A stretch of 64,000 bases of DNA. It comes from a virus. Position numbers and translations under genes: made by a program. The stretch lies in the IMG/VR virus record IMGVR_UViG_3300006916_000044, positions 1 to 64,000 of that record, one strand, 5' to 3'. The notes beneath the pieces were generated by a model that worked only from the letters and a program-made list of their open reading frames with translations, was not told the DNA's origin and made no database searches. Positions 51,001 to 57,896 of the stretch are shown here, piece by piece (the first letter of the stretch is position 1; every line of letters starts with the position of its first letter).

Positions 51001-53599
51001 TTTTGCTTTTAAAAGAGCAGAAAACAGAGGAGATGACGGTTACTCAGATGGAGATAATTTTAAATATACTGATGAGTTTAAAAGAGCTAGAAGCAGATTT
51101 GAAATATTTGTAATAAATGCAAATGGTGGTGGTTTTTGGACTAAAAAATCTACTGTAAGTAATAAAGCATATTTAAGATATTTAGCTAAGTATTACAATA
51201 CGTTTGGAGAAGAAGCTAAAATAGCAAAACCAATAACAGATATAAACGGAAACTTTACTGGTCAAGTTTATTATGTAAAAAATGCATCTTATGTTAAACC
51301 AGAATACAAAGAAATAAATTATAGTAATCCTAACTGGGTTAATGATAAATGGTCAAAGTTACAAAATCCTACTACTGAATTAGAAAAGGCACAGAGTGAA
51401 TACTATAACATGTACATTGATGTTTTTGAAAATGAGTTAGTAAACTTACTACCAGAAAATATTAGTATGGTTGGTAAACTACCAACTATAGAAGGTAGAC
51501 CAACTAGCAAACTTAAAGATAAACCAGATTCAGTAGGTTCTATATTTTCTAAAATGTCTACAAAGGTTAGAAATTATTTTTCTCCTAGTACTGTAATTAA
51601 AAGAGCTGTTAGAGATGAGCATGGTAATATTATAACAGATTCATTACCATTATACTATGTTGGCAGTGTTGTTCAAGAAAAAGATATTCAAGAAGCATAT
51701 AACGCCTTAGATCAAATAACAATTTTATATAATAAAGCTACAACAGCTAAAGAAAAAGATAAGTATAGAAAACAACTTTCTGCTCAAAGAGGAAAAATAA
51801 AATCTCTTGAGTCAAAACCAACAGCAAGAACTTTAAATTTAGATTTGACTGAATCTTTAATTAAATTTTCAGCAATGGCTGAGAATTATGAAGTAATGAG
51901 TCAATCAGAAGATACTTTTCATGCTATGATTAAAGTTATTGAAAATAGACAGTATACTAATTCAAAAGGTGATGTTATTATTCAAGATGAAGAAGGTAAA
52001 GAGGTTGGAAAAAAAGGAAAAGTTAAAGGTAACTTAGAAGCTAACATGACTAAGCGTGCTAAGAAGTGGATGAAGATGGTTTATTATGATAATGATAATG
52101 ACACAAAAACATTTTTTGATAAAGTATCTAAAGGTTTAATATCTGCAACATCTCTTGCATATGTAGGATTTAACATTTTTGGTAACCTAAACAACTATGT
52201 TTTTGGTAGAGTATCAAATGCAATTGAAACAGCTGGTGGTAGATTTTTCTCAACAAAAGCTATGATGAAAACTACAGCTAGATTTCAACGTGCTATGTTT
52301 GATAATCTTGCTGGAGCAACAAAAGCTGCTACACAAAAATATAGACGATATGAAGATGACCAACAAAAAGGTAAGTGGAATGCAACTGTAATGTATTTTA
52401 GAATGCTAGACAGTAAACAAGACATGCGTGAAAGTCAATATAAAAGTGAAAACACAAGTGTTAGATCAGCTGCTAAAGATATGTTTACTGAAGGAGGATC
52501 AGATAATGTAATTAGATTTGCAAGATCAGCTTGGGATAAATTTCATGAATTTGGTTATATCATACAGGATGCGGGTGAATATAATGTACAAACTAAAATA
52601 GGTAATGCAATTCTTGAGTCTACTACTATGAAGAATAGTAAGACAGGAGAAACAATGTCATTGTGGGATGCTTTAAGCTGGGATAACAAAGCTTTAACTA
52701 TGAAGGTTAAAGAAGGTTTTGATAAGGTTATATTTTATAATCAAACTAAAGAAAGAAATTGGGATGATAATGCCCGTTATGATTTAAGAAACTACATAAG
52801 AGAGGTAAATAAACAAGTACATGGTAACTATGCCTATGAAGATAGAATGGTAATGCAGTCTACAGCGGTAGGGCAGCTAGCAGCACAGTTCCATAAATGG
52901 GTTGCTCCTGCAATTAAAGCTAGATTTAGACCAGAATACTTTGATGAAAATCTAGGATGGATGGAAGGAAGGTATTTAACTTTTTGGAATTTCTTAGGGT
53001 ATGCGTATAAAAATCTTGGAGACATAGGTAAGATAGCTAATAACTACAAAGAGTTTAATGGTGAGAAAGGCCAAATGAAACTACAGAATGTTTATAGAAC
53101 AATGGGTGAGATTGGTATTATTATGACAACTGTATTGCTTAAGATGTTATTGTCAGAGATGTTGGGAGATGATGATGATGAAGAAAGAGGTGGTAGTACA
53201 AGACGGAATGTTGATGATAGTGATTCAGTTTTAAGAAAAAGGTTGCGTAATGTATTTTTATATCAGTTAGATAGAACACATAAAGATTTAGTAACTTTTA
53301 TGCCTATACCTGGAACAGGTGGTCTAACTCAATTATACCAACTGTTTAAGTCTCCAATAGCTTCTACAAGAACTTTAGGAGAACTTGGAGAAGCATTAGA
53401 GTATACAGTAGGTACTAGTTTAGCATATGTCTTTATGGATGATGAAAGTTTTATGGAGTCTAAATGGGTATATCAAAGACCTAAAGCTAGAAAAGGTGTG
53501 TTAAAACTTGGTAAACAATGGGGTGATGCTCTACCTATTCTATATACAATTAATAGATGGAAGTCTTATGATAATGTAACTGACTTCTTTATCAAGTAA
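48059..53599 (+). CDS. Polymerase-partner virion protein with degenerate zincin and PD-(D/E)XK-like domains
   Basis: 1,846 residues. Residues about 205-290 mimic the zincin of the preceding polyprotein, but the helix reads E217-E-M-L-H221 instead of H-E-x-x-H, so one zinc ligand is lost. Residues about 430-620 resemble a PD-(D/E)XK/RecB-like nuclease fold: RIDLLRVDPFGNMQIINF then a TGLQMALTKRILENLGF helix. D505 of the motif is kept, but the D/E-x-K pair is N519-F-A521, so it is probably inactive. The C-terminal 500 residues carry blocks such as VHGNYAYEDR, AAQFHKWVAPAIKARFRP and EGRYLTFWNF, which I associate with large phage virion polyproteins. It starts 8 bases after the polymerase gene and ends the forward run, so it probably assembles with the polymerase cargo in a structural role. 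Confidence 0.75.
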   Translation: MATCYNKNTTEYKALLGEYVSSYTVDSIISDYQKIEKTDAIPSVIDAKNMIKAQALLTKAKAKNEGKVLLRNLQSKGFIKKIGNDYFIIETNKSLVRDTHKRIRDYLTFNGFKQNSIIFKGTKKAHMFRAVVNDTVFNGNTYISKDSAKSLPVLEHLTKMFPQVKYTVLEASQAKTIYDAIPYYRKRNVPWNKVNSFFYNGTAVLIKGRVTNATAIEEMLHPFVDALYLDNRALFDNLLVEGLELDSELAEEIAGVYDPALGFQSKDTALEFVTQLLSKHFNKESGKPKIGFLRAVREFLNWFADVVKSLYSALTGKKLTVKDLNSNMTLTDVVKMLNTESLSFELNPTALEELRYSLAPEQKTILDTIKNQAATTVQTQIVDQLFHQAYSSKTEIDQLATSRVKKEDGQFINVDTAEVLPNIENSILGVENHPLESLIFDESTTAIFNGLSIGAPFDSEKIDSQFEEVYKMMLARMEGMRDDRSVFLPNVIVSDPATGLTQRIDLLRVDPFGNMQIINFANTGSISKNEYNTTNFDLGANSILVKKNIQTTVTAKMFTGLQMALTKRILENLGFMVDEGTMTINLDRTKDGFLDGTILHAASENQYIVDQIIPLDIAEENKMVVDQIMDQMRNPEAVEDWDSDEYAEDVLDFASEENRPLYDSLFKALKNYREGLITKEQAIKNARSVISMDKGRAAILRSISMSRSMIENSFLNPETIDKVYIDLVRESIDQIDEFLDYVADPDNFSKPDYIKKVLAWQKFVESYRGLTNITVSDGLTKNQLIYINKLKDKLNQIVGIVSPDGTTVQRGSIDLAIENYVRQLVIDQSSRDFTPAELDELLTTARDIGYVEYQTGDMATSRDTLLALMDKIFKRDRQRVLDKIQARAPRIKRAAMKLAKLTGSERIDYSFMIEYDEDGVPTGRYVKKTSSAFYAELNRLKQPLINEDGSWKEFIDIDNIEEATQEQINYNRKLMADRDAYFAFKRAENRGDDGYSDGDNFKYTDEFKRARSRFEIFVINANGGGFWTKKSTVSNKAYLRYLAKYYNTFGEEAKIAKPITDINGNFTGQVYYVKNASYVKPEYKEINYSNPNWVNDKWSKLQNPTTELEKAQSEYYNMYIDVFENELVNLLPENISMVGKLPTIEGRPTSKLKDKPDSVGSIFSKMSTKVRNYFSPSTVIKRAVRDEHGNIITDSLPLYYVGSVVQEKDIQEAYNALDQITILYNKATTAKEKDKYRKQLSAQRGKIKSLESKPTARTLNLDLTESLIKFSAMAENYEVMSQSEDTFHAMIKVIENRQYTNSKGDVIIQDEEGKEVGKKGKVKGNLEANMTKRAKKWMKMVYYDNDNDTKTFFDKVSKGLISATSLAYVGFNIFGNLNNYVFGRVSNAIETAGGRFFSTKAMMKTTARFQRAMFDNLAGATKAATQKYRRYEDDQQKGKWNATVMYFRMLDSKQDMRESQYKSENTSVRSAAKDMFTEGGSDNVIRFARSAWDKFHEFGYIIQDAGEYNVQTKIGNAILESTTMKNSKTGETMSLWDALSWDNKALTMKVKEGFDKVIFYNQTKERNWDDNARYDLRNYIREVNKQVHGNYAYEDRMVMQSTAVGQLAAQFHKWVAPAIKARFRPEYFDENLGWMEGRYLTFWNFLGYAYKNLGDIGKIANNYKEFNGEKGQMKLQNVYRTMGEIGIIMTTVLLKMLLSEMLGDDDDEERGGSTRRNVDDSDSVLRKRLRNVFLYQLDRTHKDLVTFMPIPGTGGLTQLYQLFKSPIASTRTLGELGEALEYTVGTSLAYVFMDDESFMESKWVYQRPKARKGVLKLGKQWGDALPILYTINRWKSYDNVTDFFIK

Positions 53600-53725
53600 T
53601 TATTTAGAAGTTTTAAGTATTAGTGCTTTTAGTTTTTCTTTAAGCCATTCATGATCTGGATGCTTAACTGTAGCTAAAAGTTTAAATGATATTTCTTTTG
53701 CTGTTTTATTTATTATTTTTTCCAT
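53600..53725 (-). CDS. Small basic helical protein, 41 aa (candidate)
   Basis: An ATG at 53725 on the reverse strand opens a 41-codon frame ending in TAA at 53600, one base after the stop of the forward giant gene. The product (MEKIINKTAKEISFKL, then VKHPDHEWLKEKLKALILK) is basic, soluble and helical. It overlaps the end of the thioesterase gene by 20 bases in another frame, a spacing usual in this compact genome. It fills the gap exactly and has a plausible composition, but I recognise no family, so it could be a chance frame. Confidence 0.45.
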   Translation of the reverse strand: MEKIINKTAKEISFKLLATVKHPDHEWLKEKLKALILKTSK

Positions 53726-54104
53726 TGTATTTATCTTTTACTTTATGACTAATTGGTATTGGCTCTCCTTGCTCATCTATTCTAACAAATGTCATGTTAG
53801 TTGATAGAACAACAGCTTGTCTACCGTTATATACATTATGTGATCTAGCTTCTAAACCAAGTTTAATACTTGTTTCTCCTACTTTATGTACTTTACCGTA
53901 TATTTTAATAAGCTGACCTTCTTTTGTTGGTCTTTTAAATATACATTTATCTATAGAGACAGTCACCATTCTAGGTGTGTCACAACATTGAGCTGCAAAA
54001 GCAGCAGCGCTTGCATCTAACCAAGCTAATAATTTTCCTCCAAAAAGATTTCCGTGAAATCCTAAATCTGATTTTTTTACTGGATGTGTATTTAATAAAT
54101 CCAT
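53706..54104 (-). CDS. Hotdog-fold acyl-CoA thioesterase (YciA-like)
   Basis: 132 residues, the usual size of a single hotdog domain. The start VKKSDLGFHGNLFGGKLLAWLD has the family's N-x-x-G-x-x-FGG-x-x-x-x-x-x-D helix, with D30 the likely catalytic acid; VTVSIDKCIFKRP and later LEARSH and STNMTFVRIDE follow the YciA/BACH strand pattern. Members hydrolyse acyl-CoA thioesters to free acid and CoA. No membrane segment is present. Thioesterases of this kind are recurrent accessory genes in marine phages and may alter host lipid metabolism; the substrate is unknown. It lies downstream of the ribonucleotide reductase gene on the reverse strand, with a long hairpin in its 5' region. The C-terminal tail (DKYNGKNNK) is short and basic. 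Confidence 0.85.
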   Translation of the reverse strand: MDLLNTHPVKKSDLGFHGNLFGGKLLAWLDASAAAFAAQCCDTPRMVTVSIDKCIFKRPTKEGQLIKIYGKVHKVGETSIKLGLEARSHNVYNGRQAVVLSTNMTFVRIDEQGEPIPISHKVKDKYNGKNNK

Positions 54105-54125
54105 TCTTAATGTTTAGTTAACATA

Positions 54126-54182
54126 AACTGAGGTTACATTACGTATCTTATTTATATGAAACGTATAGATGTAACCCCAGTT
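54126..54182. promoter_or_regulatory. Long imperfect hairpin between reductase and thioesterase genes
   Basis: AACTGAGGTTACAT (54126-54139) pairs with ATGTAACCCCAGTT (54169-54182): 13 of 14 positions match, the exception being an A-C mismatch. An inner ACGT/ACGT pairing (141-144 with 161-164) extends the stem. On the reverse strand it lies between the stop of the reductase gene and the start of the thioesterase gene. It lacks a T-run on either strand, so a processing or regulatory stem is more likely than a terminator. Confidence 0.55.
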
Positions 54183-54230
54183 GTTTATGTATTGATTATG
54201 ATTATTGTTTTTGCATTAGGTACTATGTGA
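54156..54230 (+). CDS. Tiny hydrophobic peptide, 24 aa (candidate)
   Basis: A forward-strand ATG at 54156 opens a 24-codon frame ending TGA: MKRIDVTPVVYVLIMIIVFA and then LGTM. It reads as a positive N-terminus plus one transmembrane helix. It lies antisense to the gap between the two reverse-strand genes, overlaps the hairpin's right arm and the last 8 bases of the reductase gene. Small membrane peptides are common in phages, but a frame this short can arise by chance. Confidence 0.2.
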   Translation: MKRIDVTPVVYVLIMIIVFALGTM

Positions 54231-56082
54231 TTTCACATGCGCCACCAGCACAAGCAAGTTCACCTTTTAGATCAGTATTATCATCAAGTTCTACAACTTT
54301 TGTAAGATCAACAGAAGTTACTGAGCTTATTAGCTCATTGTATTCTTTTTCTGTTATATCTTCAAATGGAGCTTGAGTATAAGTACCTCCATCATATGGT
54401 AATACAGATAAACCATTGTAATGGTCTCTGTTTTCCCACATCCATTCACCAGCTTGTTCCCATTCATCTTCTTTAAGAGACACTGTAGCAGAAACATTAT
54501 GAGTATTAGATCCTTTTCTATGACCAGGTTTAACCCATTCTGTAGCTATTTTCTTTATTCTCTCTAGTAGATCAAATGGTGATTCAGTTCTAAGTGTTGA
54601 TCCTTCTGGTGCTTTTTGAGGAATACTAATGATTGCAGTATCATGACCACGGAATACACAGTCTTCAATAAGCTCAGGATGATGTACAGAAAGATATGTG
54701 TATATAGCTTCATTCTTACCAACTCTTATTCTTCTTAAATAGTAATCATTATGCCAAGCATGAATACCAGAAGAAGTTCCAAGAGTTAAAGATGTAGTAC
54801 CCGCAGGTTTTACAGTAGTGCATCTTGCTGAAGAGTTAATACCTAATAGTCTAGCAATAAATTCATTTTCTTTTTTTACTATTTTTGCTGCCTCAGTAAG
54901 ATTTAGAGAAGACACTTTACCACTTGCTATTCCTGTCATAGATACACCAATAAGAGCATCTTTTTCAGTTGTTTCTTTCCATATCTGTCTAAGATAGTGG
55001 AAGTTAGTATAGCTAGCTTGAAGTGTTCCAATAAATGCTGCAGCTTTAACTCTTTCATTTAAATCTTCTTGAGACTCAACGTTTGATACATTTACTTCAC
55101 ATAAATTGCAAAATTGAAAAGGACGTAGTGCTATCTCACAACATGGGTTTGTACCCCAATCTTTATCATTATTAAAGTATATACCAGGTTCACCAGCACC
55201 AGACAATTCAACACGTTTCCATAAATCCATAAAGAAAGATTTAGTAATCTTATGTCTCATTAATACAGCTGAGTTGTTAGCTCTACCACGTTGTGGATTT
55301 AGTTCCCACCATGGTCCAGACTTACAACCAATCATTTGATCATCATCTGCACTAAATAAACTAATAAGAGCAGCACGTCTAATACCACCAGCAAGAACAG
55401 CATCAGCTATATAACAAATCATATCATGTACTTCAAGTGTAGATAGTTTATCACCATCTTCTTTAGCGCTTAGTAAACCTTCTAACTTTAATAAACATTC
55501 TTTAAGTGGTTGAGGACCAGGAGCTTTACCACCAGATGTAACTAGTCTAGCACCTTTAGGTCTAATGTCTGAAAAGTCAAATTCTATTTTAGATGATCTT
55601 GTTCCAAAATAAGATTTAACTAAAACTTTAATAGAATCAGCCCAACCTTCAATAGAGTCACCAATTAAGTATCTTTTTGATCTTTTTTTAAACGGTTTAT
55701 TTATAGAAGGAAGCTTGTCTACATGATGTTTCTGTACTGAATAACCAACGCCTGTACCACCTAAAAGTAAAAACATTGTTTCATTAAAAGCATCTAATGC
55801 ATTAATAGGTAAATAAGCACAGTTATATACACGGTTAGGACTAACCTCAATTGGCTTACCGCCAAATTGCATAGATCTCATAGAAGGTAAAATCTTCTTA
55901 TCATATACAAATTTATATACATCCTCTATTTCACCTTTAAGGCCAGGATATTTTTTTATATGCATGTTTTTGTTACGAGTGACTAGTTCTTCCCAAGTCT
56001 CTCTTCTATTGTGTTCAGGTAAGTATTTTGCATACTTCATATGAACAGTAATTTCACTTAAAATTTTGTTACTTAGATTCAT
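54223..56082 (-). CDS. nrdJ: Class II (adenosylcobalamin-dependent) ribonucleoside-triphosphate reductase, monomeric type
   Basis: 619 residues. It reduces ribonucleotides to deoxyribonucleotides, feeding phage DNA synthesis. The catalytic plan of the monomeric RTPR class is visible: C88 in YNCAYLP (redox Cys), a GGTGVGYS loop near 107-114, N312-P-C314-C-E316 (thiyl radical Cys and general acid region), and the C-terminal redox pair C611-AGGA-C616. C315 replaces the Gly more usual after the thiyl Cys. KPAGTTSLTLGTSSGIH is the phosphate-binding segment. The protein is somewhat shorter than the Lactobacillus enzyme, and I do not see an N-terminal ATP-cone. Class II enzymes need B12, so the host must supply or salvage cobalamin. 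The gene is divergent from the 56250 gene and precedes the thioesterase gene on the same strand. Confidence 0.93.
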   Translation of the reverse strand: MNLSNKILSEITVHMKYAKYLPEHNRRETWEELVTRNKNMHIKKYPGLKGEIEDVYKFVYDKKILPSMRSMQFGGKPIEVSPNRVYNCAYLPINALDAFNETMFLLLGGTGVGYSVQKHHVDKLPSINKPFKKRSKRYLIGDSIEGWADSIKVLVKSYFGTRSSKIEFDFSDIRPKGARLVTSGGKAPGPQPLKECLLKLEGLLSAKEDGDKLSTLEVHDMICYIADAVLAGGIRRAALISLFSADDDQMIGCKSGPWWELNPQRGRANNSAVLMRHKITKSFFMDLWKRVELSGAGEPGIYFNNDKDWGTNPCCEIALRPFQFCNLCEVNVSNVESQEDLNERVKAAAFIGTLQASYTNFHYLRQIWKETTEKDALIGVSMTGIASGKVSSLNLTEAAKIVKKENEFIARLLGINSSARCTTVKPAGTTSLTLGTSSGIHAWHNDYYLRRIRVGKNEAIYTYLSVHHPELIEDCVFRGHDTAIISIPQKAPEGSTLRTESPFDLLERIKKIATEWVKPGHRKGSNTHNVSATVSLKEDEWEQAGEWMWENRDHYNGLSVLPYDGGTYTQAPFEDITEKEYNELISSVTSVDLTKVVELDDNTDLKGELACAGGACEIT

Positions 56083-56249
56083 TTTTTTTTAATTTTTACT
56101 TACGTTAATATTAGGTGGGATAAATAAGATAAGAAAATACAATTTACTTTCTTAGTTTTTTTATATAAAATTGATGCAATCATGATTTTTTTATTTTGTT
56201 TTTTTTCAGTATATTATATATGTAACTGATAATTTAAGAGTGCAAAAGT
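56083..56249. promoter_or_regulatory. Divergent intergenic promoter region
   Basis: This 167-base gap separates the reverse-strand reductase gene from the forward small-gene block, so it should hold promoters in both directions. It is extremely AT-rich, with several runs of T. The forward side contains the phage motif at 56209. On the reverse side I see no clear box, only a partial resemblance to the motif near 56101-56114 (TACGTTAATATTAG on the forward strand). Confidence 0.6.
56209..56224 (+). promoter_or_regulatory. Candidate phage promoter motif GTATATTATATATGTA
   Basis: This shares GTATATTA-n3-ATGTA with the elements at 4547 and 22738 and is preceded by a run of T. It ends 25 bases before the ATG at 56250, at the head of the forward accessory-gene block, where a promoter is needed because the genes to its left run the other way. 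Confidence 0.55.
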
Positions 56250-56558
56250 ATGGATTCTCAACAAGATATAATAGTAATGGGGCTAAGAATTGATAATATG
56301 GAAAAAAAATTAGATGAAATTGATAAAAAATTAGATTCTTTAACTATCAAATTATTAGATCCAGATAATGGTTTTGTTACCAGGGTAAATAAGAATACAT
56401 CCTTTAGAGATAAAATGGGTGAGTTTTTACCGTATTATGAGGATACTATTTCAGAAATGGAATCTTTAAAGAAATGGAAAAACAATGTTACTAAAGCACT
56501 TTGGGTAATTTTTACTGCAGTTATTGGTTGCATAGTTAAACTAATGTTCTTTGCATAA
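56250..56558 (+). CDS. Small coiled-coil protein with C-terminal membrane helix (holin-like topology)
   Basis: 102 residues: residues about 8-35 form a heptad-rich coiled coil (LRIDNMEKKLDEIDKKLDSL), the middle is charged, and residues about 78-101 form one membrane helix (VTKALWVIFTAVIGCIVKLMF). This layout, coiled coil then C-terminal anchor, is that of XhlA-type holin-associated proteins, but I see no sequence signature that proves it. It is first in the forward block behind the divergent promoter region, and its TAA overlaps the next ATG by one base. A lysis role is possible; no endolysin gene is visible nearby, so another membrane function is equally open. Confidence 0.8.
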   Translation: MDSQQDIIVMGLRIDNMEKKLDEIDKKLDSLTIKLLDPDNGFVTRVNKNTSFRDKMGEFLPYYEDTISEMESLKKWKNNVTKALWVIFTAVIGCIVKLMFFA

Positions 56559-57130
56559 TGGCACGTTCTAACACAGGAAATAAAGGATTTAATCAACAGT
56601 TAGTTACTGTTACACCAAACACGTGGACAGATTTATTACCACGTGATACTAATGAAAGACGTATAAACCAAAACTTAAGAGGACTTACAATAAACAAATT
56701 AATAATTCAAAATACAGGTACAGATGATATAACTGTATCAGTTAAATTTATATCTAGAGATCCACAAAGCCCGCATGATGAATATGAAGGAGAAGTAATT
56801 TCTGACAAAATTATATCAGGTTCACATAGAAGAGGTAGCAACGGTACTACTACAGCAAATAATTTAATAAATTTTAGTAAGCCTATGGGCCGTGGTGTAG
56901 AAGGTTATGGTTTTGGTGGTCATGATGCAAACACAATTGCTGATTGGAATGGTTTAACATATACAGGAGTATTAGAAATGGATTTTGTAAATTATCAATT
57001 GCAATTTCCAAACATGCAGTCTGTTCAATTTAAAGCTAATGTAGGAAGTGGTTTTATTGCAACTTTAATTATGAATGACAACCAAATAAAAATGAAACAA
57101 ACAGTAGGTGGTAATGGTATAAAAATGTAA
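56558..57130 (+). CDS. Beta-rich protein of unknown function, 190 aa (possible virion decoration)
   Basis: The 190-residue product is soluble and mostly beta, with short strands rich in Thr, Val, Asn and Gly (QLVTVTPNTWTDLLP; LTINKLIIQNTGTDDITVSV; GFIATLIMNDNQIKM). It lacks a signal peptide, membrane helix and enzyme motif. The NTGTDDITVSVKF segment is like the strand pairs of small jelly-roll or decoration proteins of phages. Translation is coupled to the upstream gene (TAATG), and 4 bases separate it from the next. I do not recognise a named family; a capsid decoration or fibre-tip protein is the most likely role, at low certainty. Confidence 0.78.
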   Translation: MARSNTGNKGFNQQLVTVTPNTWTDLLPRDTNERRINQNLRGLTINKLIIQNTGTDDITVSVKFISRDPQSPHDEYEGEVISDKIISGSHRRGSNGTTTANNLINFSKPMGRGVEGYGFGGHDANTIADWNGLTYTGVLEMDFVNYQLQFPNMQSVQFKANVGSGFIATLIMNDNQIKMKQTVGGNGIKM

Positions 57131-57134
57131 TAAA

Positions 57135-57416
57135 ATGGCAAAAGAATTAAATGAAGATACTAGTTTTAAAATAAGTCTAAAAACATTAGGAGGAATAGCG
57201 GTTTTAATTTTTACTCTTGTTGGTATGTGGTTTACTTTACAAGCTGATATTGCTGAAGCAAAAGAGTTACCAGCTCCACCAGATCCAGAAGTTACACGTA
57301 TGGAATTTGACATGAAAGATCAAATGATACGTAGCACAATTATGACTACACAAGAAGATGTTAAAGAAATAAAAGAGTCTCTTGAAAAAATAGAAGATAA
57401 ATTATATAATAGATAA
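57135..57416 (+). CDS. Small membrane-anchored protein with C-terminal coiled coil, 93 aa
   Basis: Residues about 13-33 are a membrane helix (LKTLGGIAVLIFTLVGMWFTL), followed by a Glu/Pro linker (KELPAPPDPE) and a charged, heptad-like helix (TTQEDVKEIKESLEKIEDKL). The expected topology is N-terminus inside with a long helical domain across the periplasm or cytoplasm. I associate this plan (GMWFTLQADIAEAK then ExxRMEFDMKDQMIR) with short proteins of marine Bacteroidota phages, function unknown. It lies in a tight run with the holin-like gene and the small basic gene, so envelope disruption or lysis control is a fair guess; a spanin-like role is another. No lipobox is seen. Confidence 0.8.
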   Translation: MAKELNEDTSFKISLKTLGGIAVLIFTLVGMWFTLQADIAEAKELPAPPDPEVTRMEFDMKDQMIRSTIMTTQEDVKEIKESLEKIEDKLYNR

Positions 57417-57417
57417 A

Positions 57418-57543
57418 ATGAGAAAGAAACCAACAATACAATTTAAAGGTAACAAACGAACCAAAAGACCTGGGGTACACAGCAAAAATGCTAGTAAAGG
57501 TCAAAATGGTTATAAAAACAAATACCGTGGGCAAGGTAGATAA
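57418..57543 (+). CDS. Small basic phage protein, 41 aa
   Basis: The ATG follows the previous TAA after one base; 41 codons end in TAA at 57541-57543. The product (MRKKPTIQFKGNKRTKRPGV, then HSKNASKGQNGYKNKYRGQGR) is very basic, with no hydrophobic core. The RPGVHSKNASK and YRGQG motifs are ones I associate with short conserved phage proteins. Its 3' end overlaps the thioredoxin-fold frame if that gene starts at 57488. It may bind nucleic acid, like the basic proteins near 62.6-63.4 kb; that is inference from charge. Confidence 0.6.
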   Translation: MRKKPTIQFKGNKRTKRPGVHSKNASKGQNGYKNKYRGQGR

Positions 57544-57895
57544 TAATATAAATACTGTATGGAAAATTTTTCTAACATACTTACTGTTGTTATTTTGCTT
57601 GCTTGTCTCATCGGATGCTTATTCTCAGATAACAGTGAAACATTTTAATGCAGGATGGAATAGTGCTAATGATGTAGAATGGTTCTCCAAATTAAAAGAG
57701 TGTGATAAAAGTTCTCTTTTAATAGATAAAGATGACAATCAAAAAAAATATCAAATAGCTGTTGTACCAACTATTATAATATTTAAAGATGATGAAGAGG
57801 TAAAACGTTTTCAAGCAGATCTAAGTTTTAAAATGGTTGCCACTAGAAAAGAAATACAGGATTTTATAGATGAATTAATAATGAGTGATTTTTAA
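57488..57895 (+). CDS. Thioredoxin-fold protein without CxxC, probably exported
   Basis: With the ATG at 57488 the product has 135 residues: a basic lead, a hydrophobic stretch (VWKIFLTYLLLLFCLLVSS) and an AYSQ end typical of Bacteroidota signal peptides, then the domain ITVKHFNAGWNSANDVEW. The later IAVVPTIIIFKDDEEVKRF matches the cis-Pro strand of thioredoxin folds, but GWNSAND stands where WCGPC would be, so there is no redox pair. A second in-frame ATG is at 57506. If the GTG at 57635 is used instead, the protein is cytoplasmic and begins VKHFNAGW; then the hydrophobic bases encode a separate peptide in another frame. I favour export because the next gene and the 61520 gene also carry signal peptides. 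Function unknown; possibly a chaperone or binding domain. Confidence 0.72.
   Translation: MLVKVKMVIKTNTVGKVDNNINTVWKIFLTYLLLLFCLLVSSDAYSQITVKHFNAGWNSANDVEWFSKLKECDKSSLLIDKDDNQKKYQIAVVPTIIIFKDDEEVKRFQADLSFKMVATRKEIQDFIDELIMSDF
57559..57648 (+). CDS. Alternative-frame 29-aa membrane peptide (candidate)
   Basis: In another frame from the thioredoxin-fold gene, an ATG at 57559 opens MENFSNILTVVILLACLIGC followed by LFSDNSETF and TAA. It is a single membrane helix with a lipobox-like LIGC, and its stop overlaps a GTG (57635) that could start the thioredoxin-fold domain. It begins 16 bases after the 41-aa gene, good spacing for a separate gene. Only one of the two readings, or a deliberate overlap, can be right. 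Confidence 0.3.
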   Translation: MENFSNILTVVILLACLIGCLFSDNSETF

Positions 57896-57896
57896 A

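Noticed and set aside
56101-56114. Promoter motif for the reductase gene on the reverse strand
   Set aside because: Only the outer halves match and the 3-base spacer is missing, so it is not counted as a copy.
53600-56249. tRNA or small structured RNA genes in the intergenic gaps
   Set aside because: No cloverleaf-like arrangement or CCA end was found in any gap by eye; only the terminator at 6308 and the hairpin at 54126 are structured.
57635-57895. Redox-active thioredoxin
   Set aside because: The cis-Pro strand is present but the expected CxxC position reads GWNSAND; no Cys pair exists to support disulfide exchange.
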